Assembly (NCBI GenBank): GCA_964017235.1
Contig: OZ024929.1
Location: 65,009,603-65,073,602 of the forward strand
Direction: 5' to 3'
Length of the DNA: 64,000 bases
From: Sabellastarte sp. h YS-2021
Taxonomy: Eukaryota; Annelida; Polychaeta; Sabellida; Sabellidae
Below, piece by piece: positions 1-11,295 of this stretch. Under the pieces are notes generated by a model. That model ran no database searches and was not told the DNA's origin. It was given only the letters and a program-made list of their open reading frames with translations. The translations under genes and the position numbers were made by a program. Each line of letters opens with the position of its first letter. Positions within the stretch are counted from its first letter, which is position 1.

Positions 1-687
1 TTTCTACCCACAGGGTATCTAAGGAATGTAATCTTTGCAATTTTCAAAAAATTTTCCCCTCCCCAAAAATGGCGGCCATTTTGAATTTTCGAATTTTTGC
101 CAAAAATGGCAAAACACGAATTTGCTTCTATCTCCATAACCGTGCGAGATAGAGCGATTTCGTCGAAATTTTCAACCCACAGGGTATCTAAGAAATGTAC
201 TCTTTCCAATTTTCAAAAAATTTTCTCCTCCCCAAAAATGGCGGCCATTTTGAATTTTAGAATTTTTGCCAAAAATGGCAAAACACAAATTTGCTTCTAT
301 CTCCCTAACCGTGCGAGATAGAGTGATTTCGTCGAAATTTTCAACCCACAGGGTATCTAAGGAATGTACTCTTTGCAATTTTCAAAAAATTTTCCCCTCC
401 CCAAAAATGGCGGCCATTTTGAATTTTCAAATTTTTGCCAAAAATGGCAAAACACAAATTTGCTTGTATCTCCTTAACCGTGCGAGATAGAGCGATTTCG
501 TCGAAATTTTCAACCCACAGGGTATCTAAGGAATGTACTCTTGGCAATTTTCAAAAAAATTTCCTTTTCCCAAAAATGGCGGCCATTCTGAATTTTCAAA
601 TTTTTGCCAAAAATAGAAAAACAGGAATTTGCTTCTATCTTCTTAACCGTGCAAGATAGAGTGATTTCGTCAAAATTTTCGACCCAA
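1..687. repeat. 169-bp tandem repeat, about 4 copies
   Basis: Four head-to-tail units recur every 169 bases; the phrase acccacagggtatctaag returns near 6, 175, 344 and 513. Each unit contains ccaaaaatggcggccattt and gcgagatagagcgatttcgt. Short ORFs here simply repeat with the unit and are not genes. The array runs off the left edge and stops near 687. Diverged relatives of the same unit fill 29160-31280 and 32296-32590. Confidence 0.9.
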
Positions 688-1380
688 CCAATGCAAAAAG
701 GCATGAAGCTGAAATAATTTACATCTACACTAACAAATATTTAAGCATCATTGATATATTTTACAAATGAAACAGGGTCTTGTAAGACTACTGTACAATT
801 TTGGCAAAAGGTTCGTGGGTGGACATTACACATGATAATGTGTGTTCTTCTATGCTATCCTGTTTCTATTCGCACCTACTATCAACAGGGCGTCCTATTT
901 CTAGTTTCCTTTATAACTAATCCAGTTTTAGTTAACTTACTGATATTAGGTTTAACTTCATACAGTGAATACTTCTAATAAAATGAAAAGGTCGACTTTT
1001 CACTAAATTCATTTTCCATTTTACCTATAATCATATTTATCCTGTTTCTGAGTCGGATTAAATTTTATACTGATGGTTACGCACAGTGAATGAAACTCGA
1101 AATATTTTCTGAAATGATATTCAAATTTGCATTTGTAATGAACACTCTAGCTAATAAGTAATAAAATCACAATATACAAAGTCACAAACAAATACAATTC
1201 TTTTTTCCTTATATGTATTGATTAAATGTCACAACATCTAAATCAGAATACAGTCCCTTGTAACTAATTCAGCAATAATTTGCTTGTAATATTTGTAGCT
1301 ACTAAAATTTTAATTTTTATCATAAATTTAAACTTGTCTCTAATGAAAAAAAAACACTGAAAGTCTGCCACCAACCATTT
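688..1380. other. AT-rich spacer, nothing recognised
   Basis: AT-rich sequence with one 75-codon ORF (751-978) that has no recognisable domain and no codon pattern distinguishing it from noise. The part next to 1381 would be the 3' flank of the NADAR ORF on the minus strand; it contains an A/T run but no clear poly(A) tail. Confidence 0.5.
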
Positions 1381-2310
1381 TTACATAGAGTCTCTGACCT
1401 CTATAAGTAGTTGTCCAAGTCTATTTAATCCTTTTCCTGTTCTGGCTTCTTTCTGTGCCAAACCAACCCCATTTCCCCAGAAATTGTCATGTCTGTTGCA
1501 TTCAATTAACAGTTTATTTCCTGTAACTTTTAGAGTTTCTGCCAATTTAGGGTTCTGTCCAAATTTTGCCTGTAATCCCACCTTCATAACATCACATGCC
1601 TTAGTTGCATGCCACGGATCCTTGTCCAGTTTGTTTACCAAGTGTTTCATATCCACTGGGTCATCTTCCTGTAGTACATGTGCGGCGATTGAATCCTTTC
1701 CATGGAACTTTGCATAGCTATAACTGTTGTATTGCTCAACACGACTAAAAACAATACCATCCACTTCAAATCTGCTGGGGTAGAAGTTGCTTAATGGTGA
1801 GAATCTTCCATGAAAGAGTACTGCATCCATTTGATGTCTTGTGCCTATCTTGGTGACATCTAGATTTGAAATTGAGTAACAGTCAGCCAAGTCATAAAAC
1901 TTATTTTGAAAGCATAGTTTATCTCGCCTCAAAGAGGCTTGCCTATCCACCTTCTTGGCTTCTACTAGAACATGTTTCAGCTGCTGCCTAATCTGGTTAA
2001 TACGCTCTGGATAATCCTGCAAGATGTAATAATTGGGTCTTGCTGCACCGGGGTACTTAGAATCTGCAGTTCTCAGGCACAATCTTTTCCGAAAAATGTC
2101 ATTAGCCTCCGAGACATTGGTGAATCTCACAATAATTGGTCGATTTGTCCCAATCTGTTTTGGACCCAACCTATGGGCTGAATGAATTGGTCTACTCCCT
2201 TTGTCCAGCTTGATCTTCATCACTTCCTCCAAGAAAGAGCATACAATATGTAAATCAGCTACTTTTCCCATACCTACAACACAGTGGGTAACTTGGGTGT
2301 CTATCCCCAT
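1381..2310 (-). CDS. L1-ORF1-like RNA-binding region fused to NADAR domain
   Basis: 309 codons, intronless. Residues about 8-125 resemble the RRM and C-terminal part of LINE-1-type ORF1 proteins: an AHRLG motif (45-49), RPIIVRF (57-63), then a basic helical stretch. Residues about 162-309 form a NADAR (YbiA-like) domain, with SPLSNFYPS (171-179), VEQY with Glu192, a conserved Trp233, and LLIECNRHDNFWGNG (267-281). NADAR proteins are predicted to act on N-glycosidic bonds of ADP-ribose or NAD-related compounds; the bacterial member YbiA acts on riboflavin-pathway intermediates. The initiating ATG lies where the 155-bp satellite begins (its catagct phrase supplies the start), so the ORF is probably 5'-truncated; the frame stays open about 50 bases further upstream to a TGA. 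It is probably a retroelement-derived ORF or captured gene. NADAR call firm; ORF1-like call moderate; function unknown. Confidence 0.75.
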   Translation of the reverse strand: MGIDTQVTHCVVGMGKVADLHIVCSFLEEVMKIKLDKGSRPIHSAHRLGPKQIGTNRPIIVRFTNVSEANDIFRKRLCLRTADSKYPGAARPNYYILQDYPERINQIRQQLKHVLVEAKKVDRQASLRRDKLCFQNKFYDLADCYSISNLDVTKIGTRHQMDAVLFHGRFSPLSNFYPSRFEVDGIVFSRVEQYNSYSYAKFHGKDSIAAHVLQEDDPVDMKHLVNKLDKDPWHATKACDVMKVGLQAKFGQNPKLAETLKVTGNKLLIECNRHDNFWGNGVGLAQKEARTGKGLNRLGQLLIEVRDSM

Positions 2311-5160
2311 AGCTAAGTGAGTAATAGGTACTTTCTGATTTTTCAGTAATTTCCATAATGAGTAAAATCACTTGTAACTTGAAAACTATTATATTTAGAG
2401 AATTTGGTATGAAATATGTTATTCAGCTACTTTTGGGTCAGCTACAACATAGTAAAATTTCAGACCTGTAGCTCATTGCATAGCTGAGTAATAGCTACTT
2501 TGAGGTTATCACTGTTGAGTAAATCAGTTGTAACTTGAAAACTATTGCATTTAGAGTAGTTTGTTTACAATATGTTATTCACCTAATTTTTGGTCAGCTA
2601 TAACATAGTGAAATTGCGGACCTGTAGCTCATTACATAGCTGAGCAATAGCTATTTTCAGGTTCTCATTGTTGCGTAAATCACTTGTAACTTGAAAGCAA
2701 TTCCATTTAGAGTATTTTGTTTAAATATGTTGTTCACCTACTTTGGGGTCAGCTATAATATAGTGAAATTACAGACCTGTAGCTCATGGCATAGCTGAGC
2801 AAGAGCTATTTTCAGGTTCTCACTGTTGAGTAAATCAGTTATAACTTAAAAACTATTGCATTTACAGTATTTTGTTTAAATATGTTGTTCACCTCCTTTT
2901 GGGTCAGCTATAACATAGAAAAATTTCAGACCTGTAGCTCATTGGATAGCTGAGTAATAGCTACTTTGAGGTTACCACTGTTGAGTAAATCAGTTGTAAC
3001 TTGAAAACTATTGCATTTGGAGCATTTTGTTTAAATGTTATTCACCTAATTTGTGGTCAGCTATAACATAGTGAAATTACGGACCTGTAGCTCGTTACAT
3101 AGCTGAACAATAGCAGTTTTCAGGTTCTCATTGTTGAGTAAATCAGTTGTAACTTGAGAAATTTCCAGACCTGTAGCTCATGGCATAGCTGAGCAATAGC
3201 TACTCTCAGGTTCTCACTGTTGAGTAAATCATTTGTAACTTGAAAACTATTGCATTTAGAGTAATTTGTTTAAATATGTTGTTCACCTCCTTTTGGGTCA
3301 GCTATAACATAGTGCAATTATAGACCTACAGCTCATGGCATAGCTGAGCAATAGCTGTTGTCAGCTTCTCACTGTTGAGTAAATCAGTTGTAACTTGAAA
3401 ACTATTGCATTTACAGTATTTTGTTTAAATATATTGTTCACCTATATTTGGGTAACCTATAATATGGTAAAATTTCAGACCTGTAGCTCATTACATAGCT
3501 GTGTAATAACTACTTTGAGGTTCTCACTGTTGAGTAAATCAGTTGTAACTTGAAAAGTATTGCATTTAGAGTATTTTGTTTAAATATGTTGTTCACCTAT
3601 TTTGGGGTCAGCTATAACATAGTGAAATTGCAGACATGTACGTCAATCAATCCCTAGCTGGGTAATAGCTACTTTTAGGTTTTCACTGTTGAGTAAATCA
3701 GTTGTAACCTGAAAGGTATTGCATTTACAGTATTTTGTTTAAATATGTTGTTCACCTACTTTTGGGTGAGCTACAACATAGTAAAAGTGCAGACCTGTAC
3801 CTCATTCCCTAGCTGAGCAATAGCTACTTTTAGGTTTTCACTGTTGAGTAAATCAGTTGTAACTTGAAAACTGTTGCATTTAGAGTATTTTGTTTAAATA
3901 TGTTGTTCACCTATTTTGGGGTCAGCTATAACATAGTAAAATGGCAGATCTGTAGCTCAATGCATAGCTGAGTAATAACTACTTTGAGGTTCTCACTGTT
4001 GAGTAAGTCAGTTATAACTTGAAAAGTATTGCATTGAGAGTATTTTGTTTAAATGTGTTTTTCACCTAATTTTGGGGTCAGGTTTAACATAGTAAAATTG
4101 CAGACCTGTAGCTCATGGCATAGCTGATCTATAGCTACTTTGAGGTTTTCTCTGTTGAGTTTATCAGTTGTAACTTGAAACTAGTGCATTTAAAGAATTT
4201 TGTTTAAATATGTGATTCATCTACTTTTGAATTAGCTATAACATTCTAAAATTGGAGACGTGTAGCTCATGTCTTAGCTATGTAATAGCTATTCGCAGGT
4301 TCTCACTGTTGGGTAAATCAGTTATAACTTGAAAACTATTGCATTTAAATTATTTTCTATAAGTATGTTGTTCATCTACTTGTGGGTCAGCTATAACACA
4401 GTTAAGTTGCAGACCTGTCGCTCATTGCATAGCTGAGCAATAGCTACTTTGAGGTTTTCTCTGTTGAGTAAATCAGTTTTAACTTGAAAACCATTGCATT
4501 CAGAGAATTTTGTTTAAATATCTGATTCATCTACTTTTGAATTAGCTATAAAATTGTAAAATTCCAGACGAGTAGCTCATGGTATAGCTATGTAATAGCT
4601 ATTCTCAGGTTCTCACTGTTGAGTAAATCAGATGTAACTGGGAAACTATTACATTTGGAGTATTTTGTTTAAATATGTTGTTCACATACTTGTGGGTCAG
4701 CTATAACATAGTCGAATTGTAGACCTGTAGCTCATGGCATAGCTGAGCAATAGCTACTTTTAGATTTTCACTGTTCAGTTAATTGGTTGTAACTTGAAAT
4801 CTATTATATTTACAGTATTTTGTTTAATAAGTTGTTGAAATACTTTTGGCTCAGCTATAAAATAGTAAAATTGCAAACCTGTAGCTCCTTGCATAGCTGA
4901 GTAATAGCTACTTTCAAGTTCTCACTGTTGAGTAAATCAGTTGTAACTTGAAAACTATTTCATTTACAGTATTTCTTTAAATATGTTATTTACCTACTTT
5001 TGCTTGAGCTATACCATATTAAAATTGCAGCCCTTTAACTGATTACATAGCTGAGCAAAAGCTATTTTGACATTCTCACTGTTGAGTAAATCAGTTGTAA
5101 CTCAAAAACTATTGCATTTGCAGACTGAGTATTTTCTTTGAATATGTTTTTAACCTACTT
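2311..5160. repeat. 155-bp satellite array, about 17-18 copies
   Basis: The phrase gacctgtagctc recurs at 2463, 2619, 2774, 2929 and onward, a period of 155-156 bases, to about 5040. Each unit has ttgagtaaatcagttgtaac, ttttgtttaaatatgttgtt and ggtcagctataacatag. It also has an imperfect stem in which agctcattgc pairs with gcaatagct. Units drift at both ends. The same satellite appears at 48060-48570, followed both times by the same non-repeated tail, so it is part of a larger dispersed element rather than a free satellite. Confidence 0.9.
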
Positions 5161-5641
5161 TTTACACCTAAACAGTTACCTTGTTACTTTTCTTCTGAAT
5201 ACCATTTGCAGGGCACAACTTTGTGTCTTTTTCTTCTGTCGCTTCTACTCTGAAACTCAAAACACACAGTCAGCTGACACAGAGCCCATTCACGGGCACT
5301 GATTGCTTGTCTTCTTTTAAATGAAATTGTTGATTATTTTATAAAAAAACTTACAGTTTGCTTGTGTAAAATATCCATGTAACAATGCTTTATAAAATCC
5401 AAATAGGTTTTATTTTTATTATATGAACTACGTACTAGTTTGCTAATGTGTACGCTTCAAAATTAAAATACGTCTTCTCTCTTCGAAATCAATATCCAAA
5501 CTGCGCAGTTACACAGATGACCCCTGTATTGATGAATCTTTCACGTCACATTTCTAGTCACTACATTTACCCATAACCTCTCGCTACACAAATCTGTAAA
5601 CATCTTTGCAAGTGTTTTGCAAATTCAGTGCTGATAGAATA
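5161..5641. other. Satellite-element tail and AT-rich spacer
   Basis: Bases about 5205-5320 (actctgaaactcaaaacaca ... cgggcactgattgcttg) are repeated almost unchanged at 48615-48700 after another block of the 155-bp satellite. They therefore form a conserved tail of that element. The rest, to the DIRS terminus at 5642, is AT-rich without a recognisable feature. Confidence 0.6.
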
Positions 5642-5980
5642 TTTTATTGCGCCACAATAGCTTAACATGTGGAACTGAATGCTATCTTGGATGGCTGTGG
5701 CATCATGGCCAACATCCAAGAAAAATGGACCAATACTGGTCTGATGCCTTCAACACTGAGGTAACCTGTATAGTGAAATGCCGCGAGACTTCCTTCTTCT
5801 CGTTGGCCGCCACATTGTCTGGAAGCAGACATATTTTAGTGGATATACGTACTGTTGGATGTTGAAATTCTAACAATTTTCTTATTTTACTTCATAGAAC
5901 ATATAGTTGCACCCTTCTTTGTCAAAGGCTAAGTAATTTTACCTTTTCAGCGAGTCCTTTTTCCACCTCGGTCCTGATAT
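5642..5980 (+). repeat. DIRS left inverted terminal repeat and leader (copy 1)
   Basis: Starts ttttattgcgccacaatagc and continues through acatgtggaactgaatgcta and catcatggccaacatccaag. This matches the left termini at 17901, 44074, 49125 and 49216. It is the outer inverted repeat of a DIRS retrotransposon and leads straight into the gag start at 5981. Confidence 0.8.
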
Positions 5981-7265
5981 CATGTCCTCGCAAAGACAAA
6001 GAACTGATAAACCGCGTTGTTTGAAATGTTGTCATTTTTGTAATGACTTTGACCTACACAACTTCTGCCCTACCTGCTGAGAAACTGGTAAGGGTGATGA
6101 CATGTGTAACTGGCCATAAAACGTGTCTTCTGTGTAGTTCATTCACTGAAGAGCAGTTGTCCAAGATTGTAAACTACAAACATTACATTAAAAAGTCTCG
6201 CAAATCTGACTCTTCAGTTTTACAACTCACCACCTCATCCCTCTAATATTGCTCAGACTGGTACCCCAAAATCACAAGGTATGGAGGCTTTATCTCCAGT
6301 TCCTCCTACACTAGGCACTGCTCTTCAACACAAAATTGAAAAGTCTCTCAGATCTCTAATGTCACTTCAATTGTAGCAAGAAATGGGCATTTTTCAAGCT
6401 TCCATTTTGGAAACTTCATCAAATTATCCGAACAACAAAAATGCCTCCAACAACAAATTAACAAACCGAGTGCTACCATTTTCAAAAGTCCCGCGCACTC
6501 AGTGGAACAGATTGATTCTGATCCTAAACCAAGTAACAGTCAAGTCTCGGATTCAAATCCGAGACCTTATGATCCGAGGGACACCGTGGACTTTTATGGC
6601 CTCCTCTTTCACCTAACTTTCAAAAGTGAGGACAAGTCTCAGACCCCCTCATGGGGGGTCTCGGACCCTGATTTGGATCACAACTATCACAAAAAAGGTG
6701 AAAAACCTAAAAAAACGCTCAGATAAAAGGACACAAAAGTCTGTTAAATAAAACTCTTTCTCTTCAGAGGAATCAGACTTCCACCCTCAAGTGCTTAAAT
6801 CCCCTACAAGTGAACAGCCTGTTAAGAGTAAGGGTAAGTCTCAGGAGGCAAATAAACCCATGACCGTTGGGGATCTCAAACAAAAGGATTCTGAGCCCAA
6901 ATCCCAACTTATCCCAGAACCCATTATTCAAAGGATAGTAGATATTTTAGACTTGCCCTCTCAGTATACTGAGGATATTGAAACTTTCAGGCAGGTACTC
7001 AATATCCCTGACCCCAGGGACAGCATGCCAGTTTCTTCAGCCTCAGTGTGGGGTCTAAATGAAGTGGCTCAACAGCGGGAGCTCAGACCTAAAGGTCCTT
7101 CAGCCATGCTGCCACTTAGTCCTACCTTAAAAGAGGCCCTAGACCGGTGTGGGAAATTCGCGACAGACCGAGGCCGGCAAGTATATGATCGGGTTGGGAA
7201 AATTCATCTCCACGTGCACCAGGAGTCCAGCATCCTTTTTGGTAGCCAATCAAAACAGTCAAAAC
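5981..7265 (+). pseudogene. DIRS gag remnant, copy 1 (interrupted by LINE)
   Basis: Begins MSSQRQRTDKPR, then a Cys/His cluster (CCHFCNDFDLHNFCPTC) shared with the gag starts at 44464, 49605 and 60168, followed by an in-frame TGA. The best open stretch is 6791-7321. Its segment DLPSQYTEDIETFRQV to RELRPKGPSAMLPLSP aligns with the gag second half of the copy at 49216 (50700-50860). Gag is the presumed RNA-binding structural protein of DIRS particles. Several frameshifts and stops lie in 6100-6790. A LINE enters at 7266; after its 3' target duplication (8891-8904) the gag-like frame can be followed for only about 30 codons. Confidence 0.7.
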
Positions 7266-8890
7266 CTCAATTTAATCTGCCTCAATTTAATCACTTGTTC
7301 ACTTGTTCACATCACTACTGACTCCAAAAAATATTCTTGACAGTATAAATAAATTATTTTTTCAGTTTCTATGGGACAAAAAACCTGAAAAAATTCGTAG
7401 AAATACCATATGTAGAGACTATAATCAGGGAGGCATAAAAATGATAAATGTCTATCACTTTGAGAATTCACTAAAATTGGGATGGATAAAAAGATTAATA
7501 TCACAAAACTCAAATGATCCTCCACCATGGTACACTTTTTTGACAAATTTAGTTGGTGATCTAGGCAAAATAACAACTTTGGGTGGAGACTGGTGTAAAT
7601 TACTAGAAACAAAAATTGAAAACCCCTTCTGGAAGGATGTTTTTAAACAGTGGGCATACTTCTGCCTTCAAAGAACACCAGAAAATAATTCTGAGTTAAT
7701 CCAGTCACCATTATGGTTTAATTCCCAGATCTCAACTGTCACTCTGTCTCTGCCATCATGGAGAAATAAAGGAATAACTGTAATTGATGATATTATCAAC
7801 CACCGAGGAGATATTATGAACTGTGAGGATATAAAGAATCTATATCAATTAAAAACATAGAATTTGATTACTATAGAATTCGGTCTTTGATAAGAACATT
7901 CATAAATAAGTATAAAATAGGTAATAATTTTGTTTGTGAGAAACCTCATATACCAACCCACATTAAGATCCTGATAAAACCAAATAAAGTAAGTCGGAAT
8001 TTCTATCAAAAGCAAAATAAATTTACTTCTACAGACAGTCCTTTATGTGAATTTGCATGGAACAGAAGTTTAAATATTTCATTTAATAAAACCCAATGGG
8101 TTAATGTGTATAAAGCTTGTTTCCAAGTATCATCTGACAATAGTGTTAAGTGGTTCCAGTATAGAGTCTTGAATCAAATTTTAGGAACCAGATATCGACT
8201 TTTTAAAATGAACCTATCCACAAATAGTTTATGTGGACTATGTAACTCTAATATTGAAACTATTCAACACCTTATGTCAGAATGTTCAGAAAGCAATGCA
8301 CTATGGTTTAACATATGTACATGGATAAAAAATAGATTAAATATGGACGTGTGTCTATCCAGACAAGACAAAATATTAGCCTATGTTTCAAATAACAACA
8401 ATTTTGTTCCTTTAAATTTTGTTCTCATCCACTCACGTAAGTATATATTCTGGTGTGCCAAAAATACATACAAGCTCAACTTCTATATGCTACAACAAAT
8501 ATTGAAAAACTGTTTTTTTGAAGAAGAAAGTTTGGCGAAACTGCATTTTAAATTGGATAGGTTTAATCGTATTTGGTCAAACTGGAAAAAACTGTTTGTG
8601 AATTGTTAAAATATATACTTCATTCCATAACCGTCAACATTTATGTAACCAGATAGTAAATACCAATTACTGTGATGTCCAGTTAACAGTAAGACACAGT
8701 TTGAACAGTTTCTAATTAATGTTTTATATTGCTGTAATCTTAGAGAATTATAGCAGAAATTGGAACTTATAGTTGGCTTTCAGCCTATAAATATCTGAAA
8801 TGGAAGACCCTAGCTGCCGGGAACCTCTTCCACTCATTGTAAATGGCAGATATTAAAAAAAAATAAATATAAAAAAAATAAAAAAAAATA
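7266..8890 (+). mobile_element. 5'-truncated L1/Tx1-type LINE with target duplication
   Basis: Bases 7252-7265 and 8891-8904 are the same 14 bases (aaaacagtcaaaac), a perfect target-site duplication. The body ends in an A-rich tail of (ataaa)-like repeats at 8850-8890, as expected of target-primed reverse transcription. Only the 3' part of ORF2 and the 3' UTR are present; endonuclease and RT catalytic motifs are absent. It sits inside the DIRS gag of copy 1 and is therefore younger than that copy. Confidence 0.85.
7303..8606 (+). pseudogene. LINE ORF2 C-terminal fragment (zf-RVT)
   Basis: Two open stretches, 7303-7857 and 7887-8606, are separated by a frameshift near an A-run at about 7850. 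The first contains the post-RT thumb-like region typical of L1/Tx1 ORF2 (FLWDKKPEKIRRN, then GGIKM, then LGWIKRLI). The second contains WFQYRVLNQILGT followed by the zf-RVT pattern SLCGLCNSNIETIQHLMSEC, in which Cys-x2-Cys, His and Cys are intact. It ends at a TAA at 8607, followed by about 280 bases of 3' UTR. It cannot encode an active reverse transcriptase. L1/Tx1 clade is inferred from these motifs. Confidence 0.8.
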
Positions 8891-8904
8891 AAAACAGTCA
8901 AAAC

Positions 8905-10200
8905 AACCACTAACCAAAGATATTTTTAACTCACCTTCTGCATATAGTTTCGAAGGCAAAACAGTTGAAACAACTACTCAGTGAAGAAATTCATCTATTA
9001 TCGGAAGCGATGATGTACATATTTTATCATAGAAATAGATGAAAAAGACACCAAAGTGAGTTTCTTTTATTTGATGCATCCAGCAAACAGTAATTAGGTA
9101 ATTCTTGTGAGAACTCCGTGCTTTTTGTCGAATTTTTGACTCGTCTTCTGCAGAGGAGTTTGGCTTGGTATGTCGAGTTCGACAAGGATAAATCTTGCAT
9201 ACGCAGATTGCGCATTCTGAGATGAGACAGCTTGGAATATCTTGTCAGACTAAAGTAAACAAACGGCAATAGGGGAAACACCCAGTTACAGTTTATGCAA
9301 TAACTATTGTGTAATAATTATAATAAAAATAAATATGGGTGTTCTTTCCTTCATGGTGATACAAAAATGCATAAATATGACTATATAACCAGATATTTAC
9401 TGGTGCTGGACCCTGCTTTGTTTAGATTACAGGAGGTTTGGTGGTATGGAGTTTTCGTGTCACTCTTTGGAGGGTTCGCGGTAAAACTGACTGGAGGATT
9501 CGCGGTAAAATTTCACTATTTCTTTTAAATTAAAGTGACACAAAATCTTTATTTATGGATCGATTTCAATCATTTAAGTACCATTATTTTCAGTTTGTAA
9601 TCGTGGATCTAATTCTATATATCATATAACATTTGCAATATACATTTGGTCCTTGCTATATATTTCTTCTGTGACTTTATGAATATTAATGAGTTTGTCC
9701 ATCCGTGAAGTATTCAGCAGCCTTTAATATATTGTGAGGAAACCACACTTTTTCAGATTTTATTTAGTATGTGGCCTTTCAAACAACCATCTTTTTAGGT
9801 TCAATTTATAAAATATTGCTAGGGAACCCCCACAGAATTCCATAACTTCATAATCTCCTAATTTGCACCCGATATATAACTGCTTTCAATAAAATATTAC
9901 ATCATGAAATAAGAGAAATTCACGCGAAAGCTCTTGAAATTCTGAATGTACCCACCAGTTGTAGAATTACTCAGCGAGGATAAATTTTGTGTTCGGCGGT
10001 AGAATTCCGAGTCGTTTGGCTTCACTTCTGCATGCGCTGACACACTTGACATGCAAAGCCAAAGTCACACAAACATTATGTGCTTCTCCAATGGAGAATC
10101 TCCATTCACAATATTCCAGTCTAATTATGAAATAGTTAGTTTACCTTCCAAAAATTTTAATTATATGTCTGTTAACTTATTGTATTGTATATTGTATTGT
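8905..10200. other. Unclassified AT-rich stretch
   Basis: The first roughly 90 bases may continue the interrupted DIRS gag. After that no coding signal, tandem repeat or terminus was recognised. There is a short direct repeat of ggaggttcgcggtaaaact-type sequence around 9470-9515 and a tattgtattgta run at 10180-10200. Confidence 0.4.
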
Positions 10201-10585
10201 ACTTTGGTTTAGCGTTCGCTATGCCGCCGCCGCCGCTGCTGCCGCGCATAGAGAGATTTTCCGCGTTTATGCTCTCAGAGGAAAACTACACCAGCTAGGT
10301 TCACCAAATTTGCAGGATATCTTCATTGGGGGGTAAGCTACTCTGGGACTGAAATTAGCCTCATTCTGAAAAACAAGATGGCTGCTGCGGGCATTTCTTT
10401 GAAAATTATCTATATTTTTCTACTGACTGTTTCTCATAGGTAGAAGGTTGAATCTCTTCATAGGTGATGTGTATGACAGATATATAAGTCCTCTACAACC
10501 TTGCAGACATTTGACCTTGAAGCTCTTAATTTAAGGTCATCCATGGAGTGCTGAAGTAACCCACATAGTGGACTTTAAAAGTATT
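10201..10585 (+). mobile_element. HINE family 1, partial copy (5' part)
   Basis: Starts ctttggtttagcgttcgct and matches the 5' regions of the copies at 11296, 18237 and 42620, including ttgcaggatatcttcattgg and aaaaacaagatgg. It lacks the terminal palindrome, the 147-bp repeats and the 3' hairpin. At about 10585 it is joined directly to a DIRS 3' UTR, so it is a deletion remnant. Confidence 0.75.
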
Positions 10586-10961
10586 TGTATAATGTTTAAG
10601 GACTTATTAAGGTTGTCATTGAATCTCATTTTAGGGTGGCTTAGATTTATGAGATTTTCAGGCCTTGGGCTTGTTTTCACCGTGGCTAAGCCCTAGGGGT
10701 TTTTACTTCTCAAAGTGAGCTTAGGCTACACTTCTCTCCTCCATTCAAAACATCCTGACAGTTTTTTAGCACTGTCATTTATTATTTTTGGTTTTTGGCT
10801 TATTACAGCTTCACTCCCCGTGACTGGGCTCTGTAAACGGGACTCAGACTGGCATTTTCAAAAAACATTCATTCTATCTGTTAATAATTCAAATCCAAGA
10901 AAAAGTGACTACTTCTTCCAGTCTCAGCTGTAATCCCTCCACCGGATGGTTGGATTCAGCA

Positions 10962-11066
10962 TTCAGTTCCACATGGTAAGCTATTGTAGCGCAATAAAAT
11001 TGAAAATTTTAATTACTTAAATGTAGCTTTTATAAGCTACAAGCTTACCATGTGGAACTGAAGAGA
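10962..11066. repeat. DIRS internal complementary region (copy 2)
   Basis: The first half is the reverse complement of the element's left terminus (ttccacatggtaagctattg to caataaaa). The second half is the reverse complement of the right terminus (ttgaaaattttaattactta to accatgtggaactgaa). This junction is the hallmark of DIRS elements, thought to template completion of the termini during circular replication. Confidence 0.85.
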
Positions 11067-11295
11067 GTCCCACCCTGCCTCCCTGCTGTATTACAGCTGA
11101 GGGGGTACGGTTCAAAATTGCAACGAGAAAAGGAGGAAGAGTTGAGAAGAGTTCAACGAGAGTACAACCTGAGGCTACGGCCAACACTAAATGTCTATTT
11201 TTCTTGGACGTTGGCCGGATGCCTGCGGCCATCCGAGATCAGCATTCAGTTCCACATGGTAAGCTTGTAGCCTATAAAAGCTACATTTAAGTAAT

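Noticed and set aside
97..704. Overlapping 64-74-codon ORFs on both strands
   Set aside because: They repeat with the 169-bp unit and shift with it; shadows of the tandem repeat.
751..978. 75-codon ORF as a small gene
   Set aside because: No domain, no splice signals, no similarity to anything else in the window; length is within chance for AT-rich DNA.
2311..5160. CRISPR-like array
   Set aside because: The whole 155-bp unit is repeated with no unique spacers; it is a satellite in a eukaryotic genome.
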